This document shows, piece by piece, positions 1 to 8,674 of a DNA stretch of 64,000 nucleotides (position 1 is the stretch's first letter; every line of letters begins with the position of its first letter). Both the position numbers and the translations under genes were made by a program. This DNA is from Maricaulis maris_C (GTDB lineage: Bacteria; Pseudomonadota; Alphaproteobacteria; Caulobacterales; Maricaulaceae): assembly GCF_049116555.1 (NCBI RefSeq), contig NZ_JAGDYT010000001.1, positions 434,001 to 498,000 of the forward strand, in the 5' to 3' direction. A model generated the notes under the pieces. It did no database searches and was not told the origin of the DNA. It worked only from the letters and a program-made list of their open reading frames with translations.

Positions 1-119
1 GCTTCGGCGCCTTGGGAGGCGCGCGCCGCGGATTCGCCAACGGCTTCGGCGATGGCGTGAGCGTCGGTCGTGGCGCCCATGGGGGCAGCGGCATCATCGG
101 TATAAGCGTAGGCGTTCAT
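1..119 (-). CDS. N-terminal fragment of an unidentified protein (cut by window edge)
   Basis: An ATG on the minus strand at 119 opens a frame that runs without a stop to the window edge. It gives 39 residues starting MNAYAYTDDAAAPMG and rich in Ala, Asp and Glu. There is no signal peptide or transmembrane segment in the visible part. The upstream GGGACACC is only a weak ribosome binding site. The fragment is too short to assign a family. It is divergent from the nuclease-like gene that starts at 295. Confidence 0.45.
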   Translation of the reverse strand, partial: MNAYAYTDDAAAPMGATTDAHAIAEAVGESAARASQGAE

Positions 120-294
120 CGAAGGGGTGTCCCTAGCTGAGAGATTGGCGATCAGATTTAGCGCGAGATAGTAAACGGAATGGTAAACGGCGGCGCATTC
201 GGTGTGTTTTCCGCCAGCATGGACTTGAGGTATGCAACCATAAAGTGTATGGAATGATCAGGGTCAGCAAGGGGCGAGAAAAGGAGGTGCAGTG

Positions 295-1266
295 ATGCAT
301 CGATCTGTTTGTCTCGTCCTGGGTCTCGCCGCTTGTGGTCCAACCGCAGCGGCACCGGAAGACGCGCTGGACACCCACCCCGAAACCGGTCCGGGTGCCT
401 CCCTGTTCGGGCCTGCCCATCAAGCCCCTGACGGGCCCGCCCTGACGCTCATCCAGGCAATCGATGAATTGGGTGTCGCGCCGGACGGTGTCCCGGCCAT
501 GCCCGCCGTCCCGCCACCGCAAGGAGAGGCGGGGGAGGCGGGGCGCTTCCTCGGCATGGCCGGTGCGTTGACCCTCCAACTGGAAACCGCTGATGGCCGT
601 CTGGAAGTCCGTCTGGCGGAGGTCGACACGCCGGTGCCGGAGCAGACGGAAGCCTGGTTGGCCGACTGGCTGGAAGGCCGGCAGCTATCGCTGACGTATT
701 CCGGTCTGCGGCGGGACCGCTATGACAGGGCGTTGGCGCATGTGTCCGCGGTGACGTCGGAGGGTGAGACGGGTGCGGACGGCGAGGCGCTGGCCTGGGT
801 TCAGGCCCGCCTTGTTGCTGTGGGGTTGGCCCGCGTGATGAGCCATGCGGACAATCAGGCGCAGGCCGCCACATTGCTCATCCTCGAGGCCGAGGCACGA
901 CGTCGTCGCCTGGGGATGTGGGGCGATCCGGAGCATGCAATCCGCGACACCCATCCCGATGCCCGCGCTCAGGATATCGGCTCGTCCCAGATCGTGGAGG
1001 GACGGGTTACGGATGCCGTCCGGCTCGACTCGGGGCGCATCTATCTCAATTTCGGATCGGATTATCGCAGCGACTTCACAGTGCGGATCGACGCGGCTGA
1101 CAGCCAGGATTTCATCGATGCCAATCTTGGGCCGGAGGCCTTGCTCGGGCACCGCGTCCGGGTGCGTGGCTGGCTGGTCGAGGAAAACGGACCGATGATC
1201 CGGCTGGACCATAGTGCGCGGCTGGAAATTGTGGCGGAGGATCCCGGCGAGGCGCGGCCCCGCTGA
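295..1266 (+). CDS. SNase-like (thermonuclease-fold) lipoprotein, catalytic Glu apparently lost
   Basis: The 323-residue product begins with a short lipoprotein signal (L-A-A-C, Cys14), so it is probably membrane-anchored on the periplasmic side. Residues ~92-212 resemble the staphylococcal nuclease OB fold: V-R106-L-A-E-V-D111-T-P matches the R35/D40 segment and D-R-Y-D-R145-A-L-A matches the R87 segment, ending in the usual R-L-G-M-W. The position of the catalytic Glu43 is Val114, so hydrolysis may be impaired. Residues ~230-315 look like a second OB-type domain. ATG 295 is chosen over GTG 292 because AAGGAGGTG at 281-289 is correctly spaced from 295. The family call is by motif only. Confidence 0.7.
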   Translation: MHRSVCLVLGLAACGPTAAAPEDALDTHPETGPGASLFGPAHQAPDGPALTLIQAIDELGVAPDGVPAMPAVPPPQGEAGEAGRFLGMAGALTLQLETADGRLEVRLAEVDTPVPEQTEAWLADWLEGRQLSLTYSGLRRDRYDRALAHVSAVTSEGETGADGEALAWVQARLVAVGLARVMSHADNQAQAATLLILEAEARRRRLGMWGDPEHAIRDTHPDARAQDIGSSQIVEGRVTDAVRLDSGRIYLNFGSDYRSDFTVRIDAADSQDFIDANLGPEALLGHRVRVRGWLVEENGPMIRLDHSARLEIVAEDPGEARPR

Positions 1267-1390
1267 CGGTCACGGCGGCAGTCTGGCCCGGGAAATGGTG
1301 CGGTCCGCTGCCGAGCAGGCTGACGGTGCCGCGGAAGGAGGGCTCCGCGACACCGTCGCCACCGTGTTGGCGAGGGATAGTCGGTGACGT

Positions 1391-2308
1391 TTACTGGCTG
1401 GGGATCAGGCCAGCCTCGACCGGGTCGCCGACGGCATTGCACAAATGGGTGCGCAATTTCGCGAGGGCAGCGCTTTCGATCTGGCGGACCCGTTCCTTGG
1501 AGATGCCGAGTGTCTGACCCAGTGTTTCCAGGGTCGAGCCCTCTTCGGTGAGGCGGCGTTCGCGGATGATGAACTGCTCGCGGGGATTGAGCCCCTCAAT
1601 CGCCTGACCAAGCCAGGCCGACCGTTTCTGACTGTCGGTTGACTCCATGACCTCGACTTCCGGTGCCGCATTTTCGTCGACCAGGAAGTCCTGCCACTGG
1701 GAATTGTCCTCATCGCCGACCGGGGCGTTGAGCGAGCGATCCGAGGCGCCAAGACGCATCACCATTGTGTCGACATCGCTCTCGCGAACCCGGAGGTCAC
1801 GGGCGATCTGTTCGCGGTTTTCCGGAGAGATCGAACTGCCCTCCAGGTCACCGATGCGGGCCCGCATCCGACGCAGATTGAAGAAGAGCGATTTCTGGGC
1901 CGATGTGGTCCCGGTCCGGACGATCGACCAGTTGCGCAGAACATAGTCCTGGATGCAGGACCGGATCCACCAGGTGACATAGGTCGAGAAGCGTACATCA
2001 CGTTCCGGCTCGAACCGCTCGGCGGCTTTCATCAGGCCGATATTGCCTTCCTGGATCAGGTCTGAAAAAGGCAGGCCATAGCGCTTGAATTTGGCAGCCA
2101 CGGCGATGACGAGCCGCATGTGGGCCTCGGTCAATTCGTGCAGGGCAACCTCGTCGCGATCATCGCGCCAGCGCCGGGCCAGATCGCTCTCATCCTCGCG
2201 GGAGAGCAGGGGCCGCGCCATGGCGGATTTGACGAAACGTTGTTCGCCCGCATCGCGGGCAGCAGACGGGTGGGCAGAACGTGCAGTGGCGGCCTTGGGG
2301 GTCGTCAT
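1391..2308 (-). CDS. rpoH: RpoH-type heat-shock sigma factor (paralogue 1)
   Basis: This 305-residue sigma-70 family protein directs RNA polymerase to a subset of promoters. Region 2 carries the core-binding and -10 segment (R-F-S-T-Y-V-T-W-W-I-R, residues 106-116). The RpoH box Q-K-S-L-F-F-N-L-R lies at 138-146. Region 4.2 near the C-terminus has a helix-turn-helix (L-G-I-S-K-E-R-V-R-Q-I-E). A non-conserved Ala-rich tail of ~30 residues precedes region 1.2. A second RpoH at 58386-59273 is closer to the canonical sequence, so this copy is probably the specialised RpoH2-like paralogue seen in many alphaproteobacteria. It stands alone, with a ~630-bp intergenic region upstream. Confidence 0.9.
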   Translation of the reverse strand: MTTPKAATARSAHPSAARDAGEQRFVKSAMARPLLSREDESDLARRWRDDRDEVALHELTEAHMRLVIAVAAKFKRYGLPFSDLIQEGNIGLMKAAERFEPERDVRFSTYVTWWIRSCIQDYVLRNWSIVRTGTTSAQKSLFFNLRRMRARIGDLEGSSISPENREQIARDLRVRESDVDTMVMRLGASDRSLNAPVGDEDNSQWQDFLVDENAAPEVEVMESTDSQKRSAWLGQAIEGLNPREQFIIRERRLTEEGSTLETLGQTLGISKERVRQIESAALAKLRTHLCNAVGDPVEAGLIPSQ

Positions 2309-2564
2309 GGTGGTCCTCCTTCGCTTCAGAAGGTCTTACGTCCATACCGAACATTCGGATCACTGCGGGTGGCGCGGAAGTGGAGATGCCCGCCCGTTTT
2401 CATTTTTCCCGGGCGACGACCCGGGGCCGACGAAACGGTCTGGCTAGCGTTGTGCCTCGCATCTCCGAGGATCACCCTGACGCGCGTCCGGGGAAAAGGG
2501 GCGGGCTTTCAGGCATAGGCGCCCGCGGCGCGCAACATCCCATTCATCTCTTGCCGGGACCTCG

Positions 2565-2643
2565 CCGTATCCGGTTTTCCAGCTCAAGGGTGAAACCGCG
2601 AAGCGGCCGCGTTGCGGCCCTTGACCTGGAAAACCGGATGCGG
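2565..2643. repeat. 26-bp imperfect inverted repeat
   Basis: The left arm 2565-2590 (starting CCGTATCCGGTTTTCC) pairs with the right arm 2618-2643 (ending GGAAAACCGGATGCGG), with only two mismatches over 26 positions. The 27-nt loop itself contains a small CCGC-GAA-GCGG hairpin. There is no T-tract on either side, so a simple terminator is unlikely. It is more likely an extragenic palindromic element or a structured untranslated region. Confidence 0.75.
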
Positions 2644-2755
2644 CCCGCTGGCTGACAAGGAATGTATGGATGGATCCGCGCGTGCCGCGGGAGTGTCCGA
2701 GGCCCTGCTTCCCCGCAGGCTGACCGCGCGGCGAGCCACGTCTGAGAAGCGGTAC

Positions 2756-2792
2756 GTGTCCCCAGTTTTTTGGCTGTCCCCGGTTTTTCTGG
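2756..2792. repeat. Tandem pair of ~18-bp TGTCCCC...TTTTT repeats
   Basis: Two adjacent units, GTGTCCCCAGTTTTTTGG (2756-2773) and CTGTCCCCGGTTTTTCTGG (2774-2792), differ at a few bases. Read on the minus strand they carry GGGGACA motifs. These resemble the repeats at 44445-44560 near the transposase remnant, so they may be REP-type sequences mobilised by a REP-associated transposase. That link is inference. Confidence 0.5.
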
Positions 2793-2883
2793 CTGGGCAG
2801 AATAATTGTGTATGTCCCGGCTGGTCCCCTCCGGCGCGACGGGCCGATCGACCGCCGGGGCAATAAGCGCCCCCCAAACGAAA

Positions 2884-2911
2884 ACGCCCGGCCAAGGGGC
2901 CGGGCGTTTCG
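2884..2911 (-). terminator. Rho-independent-type terminator of carD
   Basis: Immediately downstream of the carD stop on the minus strand, CGCCCGGCC and GGCCGGGCG form a 9-bp GC stem around a 4-nt loop, followed by GTTTTCGTTT. Stem, loop and T-rich tail fit an intrinsic terminator. Confidence 0.8.
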
Positions 2912-2939
2912 CATCAGTCTCGCGGCTTGATCGCGTGGA

Positions 2940-3449
2940 TCAGGCGGCGACTTTCTTGGCGAGCGAGGTGGACAGCATTTCGCGAGCCTTCTCGTGCTCG
3001 ATTTCCTCAACAGCGGCCAGTTCGCGAACCATGCGGTCCAGCGCTGACTCATAGAGCTGACGTTCGGAATAGGACTGTTCCGGCTGGTCCTCGGCACGGT
3101 GCAGGTCGCGAACGACTTCCGCAATCTGGATCAGGTCGCCGGAATTGATCTTGGCTTCGTATTCCTGGGCCCGGCGACTCCACATGGTGCGCTTGACCTT
3201 CGCCTTGCCCTTGAGGGTCTTCAGCGCGTCCTTGACGATCTTGTCGCTGGAGAGGGGCCGCATGCCCGACGCTTCGGTCTTGGCGGTCGGCACGCGCAGC
3301 GTCATCTTGTCCTGTTCGAAGGTGACGACGTAAACCTCGATGTCGAAGCCTGCGACGCTGTCTTTTTCAACACCCGTTACGCGGCCAACGCCGTGCGCGG
3401 GATACACGATAAAGTCGCCCTTTTTGAAAGACTTGTCGTTTTTCGTCAT
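2940..3449 (-). CDS. carD: CarD-family transcriptional regulator
   Basis: The 169-residue product binds the RNA polymerase beta subunit and stabilises open promoter complexes, as known for the CarD/CdnL family. The N-terminus F-K-K-G-D-F-I-V-Y-P-A-H-G-V-G-R-V is the diagnostic RNAP-interacting Tudor-like domain (residues ~8-65), followed by a helical DNA-binding part (~75-160). An in-frame upstream start would add ten residues (MRARPKERAS) with no ribosome site, so ATG 3449, preceded by AGAGAG, is preferred. It lies downstream of fdxA in an alphaproteobacterial gene order and ends in a clear terminator. Confidence 0.93.
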   Translation of the reverse strand: MTKNDKSFKKGDFIVYPAHGVGRVTGVEKDSVAGFDIEVYVVTFEQDKMTLRVPTAKTEASGMRPLSSDKIVKDALKTLKGKAKVKRTMWSRRAQEYEAKINSGDLIQIAEVVRDLHRAEDQPEQSYSERQLYESALDRMVRELAAVEEIEHEKAREMLSTSLAKKVAA

Positions 3450-3669
3450 GGATGCTCTCTCTTTGGGCCTTGCTCGCACGGAAACACAAAAGCTCGCAGA
3501 TCGCTCTCAAAGGAATTCCGGCACCCACCCGGCTCTGAGATCGAAAAGTCTGCGCGCAAATCACCGTGTAGAAAGGCAGGCGGCGCGACAGGCGCTACCC
3601 ATCAATGCAGTGAACATAGCACAAAATTCGGCTATTTCCAAACGGTAGGCGTTGGTTAACCCCTTGGGG

Positions 3670-4011
3670 CTAGTCGCCGCTGCCGGGCTTTTCGGAGAAG
3701 TATTTCTCGTATTTCCCGCTTTCCTCGGCCATTGCATCCGCGTCCGCCGGGGCATCCTTGCGAACCGTGATATTGGGCCAGGTCTCGGCAAATTTCGAGT
3801 TCACGGCCAGCCACTTGCCGTCCGGATCATCCTCGGTGTCGGGTTTGATCGCCTCGACGGGGCATTCCGGTTCGCAGACACCGCAATCGATGCATTCATC
3901 CGGATGGATGACGAGGAAATTCTCGCCTTCATAGAAGCAGTCGACGGGGCAGACTTCCACGCAATCCGTATATTTGCAGCGCACGCAGGCGTCGGTGACA
4001 ATATAGGTCAT
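3670..4011 (-). CDS. fdxA: 7Fe ferredoxin (FdxA type)
   Basis: A 113-residue soluble electron carrier with one [3Fe-4S] and one [4Fe-4S] cluster. Cys9, Cys17 and Cys50 fit the 3Fe site. Cys21, Cys40, Cys43 and Cys46 fit the 4Fe site (C-I-D-C-G-V-C plus C-P). The acidic C-terminal extension is typical of FdxA. ATG 4011 gives the canonical MTYIVTDAC start, although the Shine-Dalgarno is weak and the frame is open further upstream. It follows the TerB-like gene by ~90 bases on the same strand. Confidence 0.93.
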   Translation of the reverse strand: MTYIVTDACVRCKYTDCVEVCPVDCFYEGENFLVIHPDECIDCGVCEPECPVEAIKPDTEDDPDGKWLAVNSKFAETWPNITVRKDAPADADAMAEESGKYEKYFSEKPGSGD

Positions 4012-4099
4012 GTTGGCCGGAACTTCGTTTGGAACGGGGTTTGGAACGGTGTCTTGGGCAGGTATGTCGGGCGGGACATGGGCTGCGACGGAGTTTTTG

Positions 4100-4549
4100 T
4101 CAACGGGTGCGCAGTTGGGCTTCTGCACGTGTGCGCGCGAAGATGCGATCCCGGTCCTCAATCCCCAGAAGCGGCCCGATCCGGCGGATGAACGCTTCCT
4201 CGAAAGGTGACTTCTCACCGTCGGCCAGGGCCACCAGCCAGAGCTGTTCGATCAGGCCAATCCGCTCCTGACGTGACAGGCAGGCTTTCACCACCTTGGT
4301 GAAGCGGTGGTGATCGACGGCGCTTTCGGCCAATTCCTCGCCCTGTTCCAGCACGAAGGCGACACGGGCCTCGGACAGGCTGAAGGCGCTGCCGAGAATG
4401 GTGCGGATCTGGTCCTGTTCGCAATCGGCATAAATGCCATCGGCCAGGGCGGCCTCCACCAGCAGGGTGCACGCGGCAACATGCGGGTCGGTCTCCGGAC
4501 GCAGATCGGCTTCGGCCGGGGCGAAAAAGCTGCGGATGGTGTCAAACAT
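4100..4549 (-). CDS. TerB-like cytoplasmic protein
   Basis: A 149-residue all-helical protein. Two similar stretches, V-E-A-A-L-A-D-G-I-Y-A-D and L-V-A-L-A-D-G-E-K-S-P-F-E-E, have the acidic A-x-A-D-G pattern of the TerB (tellurite-resistance) fold, which binds metal or acidic partners. The true role in this family is usually unknown, and tellurite resistance should not be assumed. ATG 4549 is preceded by GGAAG. It overlaps the stop of the S4 gene by 8 nt, so the two are probably translationally coupled. Confidence 0.75.
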   Translation of the reverse strand: MFDTIRSFFAPAEADLRPETDPHVAACTLLVEAALADGIYADCEQDQIRTILGSAFSLSEARVAFVLEQGEELAESAVDHHRFTKVVKACLSRQERIGLIEQLWLVALADGEKSPFEEAFIRRIGPLLGIEDRDRIFARTRAEAQLRTR

Positions 4550-4850
4550 GGCTGGCTTCCGTCTGTTCATCCTCGACTTCCCGGTAGAGCGCCTGCGCTT
4601 CCGAAGCCGGACCGCGACGCGAGCCCAGGGCGAGGATTTGAAGTCGTACGATCCGGCCATTGCGCGGCAGGGTCAATGTGTCTCCTGCGCGCACCAGGGC
4701 GGAGGGCTTGCTGATCCGTCGTGTCGTGCCGGCACTGGTCAGCCGCAGACGGCCCTTCTGGACCACCGTTGTGGCGAGGCTGCGCGTCTTGAACTGACGC
4801 GCATGCCAGAGCCAGACATCAATGCGGATCGCCTCTGCGGTTTCGCTCAT
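4542..4850 (-). CDS. S4-domain RNA-binding protein (Hsp15-like)
   Basis: A 102-residue protein whose N-terminal half is an S4 RNA-binding domain: I-R-I-D-V-W-L-W-H-A-R-Q-F-K-T-R-S is the signature of the Hsp15/HslR family, which binds stalled 50S-peptidyl-tRNA complexes in other bacteria. The start at ATG 4850 matches the conserved R-x-D-x-W-L opening. It lies 10 bases downstream of the helicase stop and overlaps the TerB-like gene, consistent with a single transcript. Confidence 0.88.
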   Translation of the reverse strand: MSETAEAIRIDVWLWHARQFKTRSLATTVVQKGRLRLTSAGTTRRISKPSALVRAGDTLTLPRNGRIVRLQILALGSRRGPASEAQALYREVEDEQTEASHV

Positions 4851-4860
4851 CGCCGTGCCG

Positions 4861-7584
4861 TCATGCCTTGGTGTCGGGTTTTGCATCCACGATCGGGGAG
4901 GTCTCGGCTGGCGCCGCTGCCTCGGATGTCGATGGGGTGCCCGCCTCAGTCTGAGCCGTCGCCTGGGCCGTGTCGGCCTTGGGCTTGTCCTTGCGGCGCT
5001 TGCGCGGCGGGCGTGGCTTGCGTTTGGGCTGTTCCGGCAGGGCCAGTTCCGCCAGGGCGGCGAAGGGGCTGTCGGACGGTATGACGGGCGCGGCCGCGCG
5101 GGCGGCCGGCTTTCGCGGCGCGCCGCGCTGGCCGGCATGCTTGCGACGGCGCCGGTCCCAGCGCTCGCCCTCGGCCTTTTCCGGGTCGGGACCCTTCTGG
5201 ATGCGGCGATAGCCCAGCTCGGTCAGCGTGCCGCGAATATCCTCGACGGAACAGCCCAGCAGTGCGGTCATGTCGGCGGTCAAGGGGAAGCCGGGACCGT
5301 CATCCTTGCCGGCCTCGCGCAGCGTATCGGCCAGGCGTTCCAGCATGTCGAAACGCACGGCGCGTGGTCCGCAGGGCTGGAAGCCGATGGCGGCGTATTC
5401 GGCGCGGGTTCGCGAGCGGTCATTGGCGACCGAAGTCAGGCCCGGCGCGGGCAGCCAGGCGAGATCGGTTCGGCCGGCGGCGATGGCGTGCAGCAGGGCG
5501 TTGAGCCGGGCGCGGGCCGGTTTGACCAGTTCGGGCACGTAGATCATGTGCTCGCCGATCCGCACGCCGGCAGCGCGCAGGGAGCGCCGCTCGACCTGGG
5601 ACAGATTGCGCACATCATCGCTGATATCGTGGCGAGGCAGGGCGCCACCGGCTTCATAAAGCCGCCAGGCGAGGCCGCGGGCGAGACCGGGCATGTCGTC
5701 GGACTGGCCGGCCTCGCGCAGTTTGAACAACGGCGCGAGCTGGGTCTCGATATGGGCGGTCAGGCCGGCTTCGAGGCCGGCCCGGGCACGGGACTGGGCC
5801 TCGGCCGCACCAAGGTCGCCACCAAGCAGTTTGACGGCGGGTTTCAGCGGGGTCGGGCCTGGAATGAGCTGGGCAACGTCATCGCCGCCCCAGCTGATCT
5901 TGCCGTCATCGGAAAAGGTCAGGTCTTCCATCTTGGTTTTCGCCAGGGCTCCCAGCCGTCTGTTGATCTCAGGTCGCAAGGCACGCAGCGCTGCGGATTT
6001 CAGGGTCCGGGCAGCCAGTTCGCGACCGTCCGCATCGGGTTTGAATGTCAGGCCGGCCAGACGACCGACGAAATGGCCTTCTACCGTAACCTCCCCATTG
6101 CTGGCGACCCCGGCCAGCAAGTCTCTTTCATCACGCAGTCCCTTGACCAGCGCGCTGGTGCGCCGGTCCACGAAACGCTGCATCAGCCGTTCGTGCAAGG
6201 CGTCGGACAGACTGTCCTCGATTTCGCGGGTTACGCCGCGCCAGTGTCCCGGGTCGCGGGTCCAGTCTGACCGGTGCGCTGCATAGGCCCAGGTCCGCAC
6301 ATGGGCGAGGCGGGCGGCGAGGGCGTCGATATCGCCGGACGTCTTGCGGAAACGCGCGAGCTGGCCGTTCATCCAGTCGTCCGGCAGGCGCCCGCCCGGA
6401 CCGGTCAGATGCATGTAGATCGACTTGATCAGGCGGGCATGGGCATCCAGCGTTGCCTTGCGGAAATCCGGCAGGCGGCAGGCGTCCCACAATCGCCGTA
6501 CAGCGGCGGGTGAGGTCGCGCGATCGCGAATCTCTCGATCACTGGAGAGCACGCCCAGAGCCCGCTCGTCGGAGGCCTCGCCGACGCGTTCCAGCGCCGG
6601 GTCGCGTGACGGTTTGCCAAGCGTGTATTGCAGGGCTTCCAGCGACGTGTCGTCGAGATCGGGATTGCGCCATTGCAGGCGCTCGACCGGTGCGAAGCTG
6701 TGGCTTTCCACGGCTTCCACCAGATCGGGATCGAAGGGGCGGCAATCCGCCGTTTCGCCAAATGTCCCGTCATTGCGAAAGCGCCCCGCACGCCCGGCAA
6801 TCTGGGCCAGTTCGGCGGCGGTCAGCCGGCGTCGGCGGCGACCGTCGAACTTGCGGCTCTCGGCAAAGGCGACATGGTCGATATCCATGTTCAGCCCCAT
6901 GCCGATGGCGTCGGTCGCGACCAGAAAGTCGACTTCGCCGGACTGGTAGAGCTCGACCTGGGCATTGCGGGTGCGGGGCGACAATCCGCCCATGACCACC
7001 GCCGCGCCGCCGCGTCGGCGACGCAGCAATTCGGCAATCGCGTAGACCGCTTCCGCCGAGAATGCGACGACGGCTGAACGTCGCGGCAGACGGGTCAGCT
7101 TGGCCGGACCCGCATGGGAGAGCTGGGAGAAGCGTTCGCGAAAGGTGATCTCCGCTTCCGGTACCAGCTCGCGGACCATGCGATACATGGTGCCGGCGCC
7201 CAGCAACATGGTCTCCTCATAGCCACGCGCGCGCAGGAGCCGGTCCGTGAAGACATGGCCGCGCTCGGGGTCGGCGCCCAGCTGGACCTCGTCGACGGCG
7301 ACAAAGGCGACCCGCTTTTCCACCGGCATGGATTCCACCGTGCAGATGAAATAGCGCGCCGAGGGCGGGATGATCTTTTCTTCACCGGTGATCAGGGCGG
7401 CGGCGCCCACGCCCTTGGCCTTGACCACCCGGTCATAGATCTCCCGGGCCAGAAGGCGCAGGGGCAGCCCGATCATGCCGGAGGCACGCCCCAGCATGCG
7501 CTCGACGGCGAGATGCGTCTTGCCGGTATTGGTGGGACCAAGGGCAGCGGTGATCTGCCCAGGATCGTTGCGGTGGGACGTCAT
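4861..7584 (-). CDS. SUV3-like superfamily 2 RNA helicase
   Basis: A 907-residue ATP-dependent helicase related to mitochondrial SUV3. Walker A is G-P-T-N-T-G-K-T (16-23), Walker B/motif II is D-E-V-Q (98-101), and motif VI is Q-I-A-G-R-A-G-R-F (261-269). A long helical C-terminal region follows. The last ~110 residues are a Lys/Arg/Ala/Pro-rich disordered tail (P-K-R-K-P-R-P-P-R-K-R-R) that probably binds nucleic acid. It heads a minus-strand unit with the S4, TerB-like and ferredoxin genes. Its likely role is RNA remodelling or turnover, by analogy. Confidence 0.9.
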   Translation of the reverse strand: MTSHRNDPGQITAALGPTNTGKTHLAVERMLGRASGMIGLPLRLLAREIYDRVVKAKGVGAAALITGEEKIIPPSARYFICTVESMPVEKRVAFVAVDEVQLGADPERGHVFTDRLLRARGYEETMLLGAGTMYRMVRELVPEAEITFRERFSQLSHAGPAKLTRLPRRSAVVAFSAEAVYAIAELLRRRRGGAAVVMGGLSPRTRNAQVELYQSGEVDFLVATDAIGMGLNMDIDHVAFAESRKFDGRRRRRLTAAELAQIAGRAGRFRNDGTFGETADCRPFDPDLVEAVESHSFAPVERLQWRNPDLDDTSLEALQYTLGKPSRDPALERVGEASDERALGVLSSDREIRDRATSPAAVRRLWDACRLPDFRKATLDAHARLIKSIYMHLTGPGGRLPDDWMNGQLARFRKTSGDIDALAARLAHVRTWAYAAHRSDWTRDPGHWRGVTREIEDSLSDALHERLMQRFVDRRTSALVKGLRDERDLLAGVASNGEVTVEGHFVGRLAGLTFKPDADGRELAARTLKSAALRALRPEINRRLGALAKTKMEDLTFSDDGKISWGGDDVAQLIPGPTPLKPAVKLLGGDLGAAEAQSRARAGLEAGLTAHIETQLAPLFKLREAGQSDDMPGLARGLAWRLYEAGGALPRHDISDDVRNLSQVERRSLRAAGVRIGEHMIYVPELVKPARARLNALLHAIAAGRTDLAWLPAPGLTSVANDRSRTRAEYAAIGFQPCGPRAVRFDMLERLADTLREAGKDDGPGFPLTADMTALLGCSVEDIRGTLTELGYRRIQKGPDPEKAEGERWDRRRRKHAGQRGAPRKPAARAAAPVIPSDSPFAALAELALPEQPKRKPRPPRKRRKDKPKADTAQATAQTEAGTPSTSEAAAPAETSPIVDAKPDTKA

Positions 7585-7659
7585 CCCGCAACTCCTTCAC
7601 GCACAGGTGCTCCTGGCAGACCTAGGCAATCCGCGCGCACTTGGCGAGGGGAGAGGTTG

Positions 7660-8484
7660 TCAATTTTCCTCGATGGACCGCGCCACGATCGTCGCGCCGC
7701 CAAAACCGGCATTGGTTCGGATGCGCACCGGGATGTGGACATCGCCGTCATGGACGGGGGCGAGCCAGAAGGTGATGGGCCGTGAAATATCCTCGTCGGA
7801 CGGATACTCGTCAGCCTCATAGCCCGAGACGGGCTCGTAATAGGCGTGGCAGACCAGCGCCTCACCGGACCAGGCGCGGGTGCGGACCCGGTCCGTCCCG
7901 CCATCCTCGAAGCGCAGATTATAGCGAGCCCGGCCATCAAAAACGGGCAGGCGGCCCGAGCAATGGCTCTCGCCGCGGGCCACAGCACCCAGACCCATGG
8001 CGAGCAGGGCGGACAGCGGGTCGGCGGCGCCAGCGCGCTCTTCGTCGGTCGCCGGCGGCTCACCCATCGAGCCGAAGGGCGGATTGATGTCGGGCATGGC
8101 GACACCGTCGGGGAAATCGATCGCGACAATGCGATTCTTGGAACTGGCATGATTGAGGTGGCTGTAGCGCCAGGGACGCAGCTGATTGTCATCGCGATAG
8201 CCACTGACACCGGCCTCGATATCGGCATCGGTGAAGAGCGCGGCGAGCCCTGCAGCGGTGAATCGGGCGGAGGCCTGGTAGGTATCCTCGGCGAATTGAC
8301 CGGACACCACGATATTGGCGACCTGGAACACCATGACCGAGCCGGCATACTGAACGGTGACGCCCTGTATCGCAGCTGCGGATTCCACCTCGGCGCCAGC
8401 GTCAGCGGCATCATCGGCAGCAACGGTCGCACTGCAGGCCAGGAGGCCCGCGGCCATCGCCCCGTAAATCCAAGTCTTTTTCAC
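7660..8484 (-). CDS. DUF3108 lipoprotein
   Basis: The 274-residue product starts with a signal peptide ending in L-L-A-C (Cys17), so it is probably a lipoprotein. The body has the DUF3108 pattern: V-Q-Y-A-G-S-V-M-V early, Y-x-A-S-A-R-F-T-A-A-G-L, and a C-terminal P-V-R-I-R-T-N-A-G-F-G-G-A-T-I-V. Genes of this family are commonly found next to rpmB, as here, but no molecular function is established. It is transcribed away from rpmB, with ~190 bases between the two starts. Confidence 0.8.
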   Translation of the reverse strand: MKKTWIYGAMAAGLLACSATVAADDAADAGAEVESAAAIQGVTVQYAGSVMVFQVANIVVSGQFAEDTYQASARFTAAGLAALFTDADIEAGVSGYRDDNQLRPWRYSHLNHASSKNRIVAIDFPDGVAMPDINPPFGSMGEPPATDEERAGAADPLSALLAMGLGAVARGESHCSGRLPVFDGRARYNLRFEDGGTDRVRTRAWSGEALVCHAYYEPVSGYEADEYPSDEDISRPITFWLAPVHDGDVHIPVRIRTNAGFGGATIVARSIEEN

Positions 8485-8674
8485 GATCTACTCTCCAAGT
8501 TCGAGCCCCCGAGGCCCTAACGCATTTGTCCACCTAACTGCAATAACTGATCGAAACCGGCTGCAAGATGAACGTGGCAAGCTTGACGGCCCGCCTCCCC
8601 TCCTTTATCTCGCCCGCTCTCGCACTGGTCGCAATACCGGTGTGCACGGATTTTTATATTTGAAAGGTGCGACT

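Larger units (their letters stand above)
2309..2883. other. Long intergenic region between rpoH paralogue 1 and carD
   Basis: About 575 bases with no convincing gene; open frames here lack ribosome binding sites and family resemblance. It contains the rpoH promoter region, a 26-bp inverted repeat at 2565-2643, and a tandem pair of 18-19 bp repeats at 2756-2792. The composition and the repeats suggest a place where extragenic palindromic elements have accumulated. Confidence 0.6.

Noticed and set aside
4822..6270. 482-codon plus-strand frame over the SUV3-like helicase
   Set aside because: It lacks a start signal and any motif, and it lies opposite the intact helicase C-terminal region.
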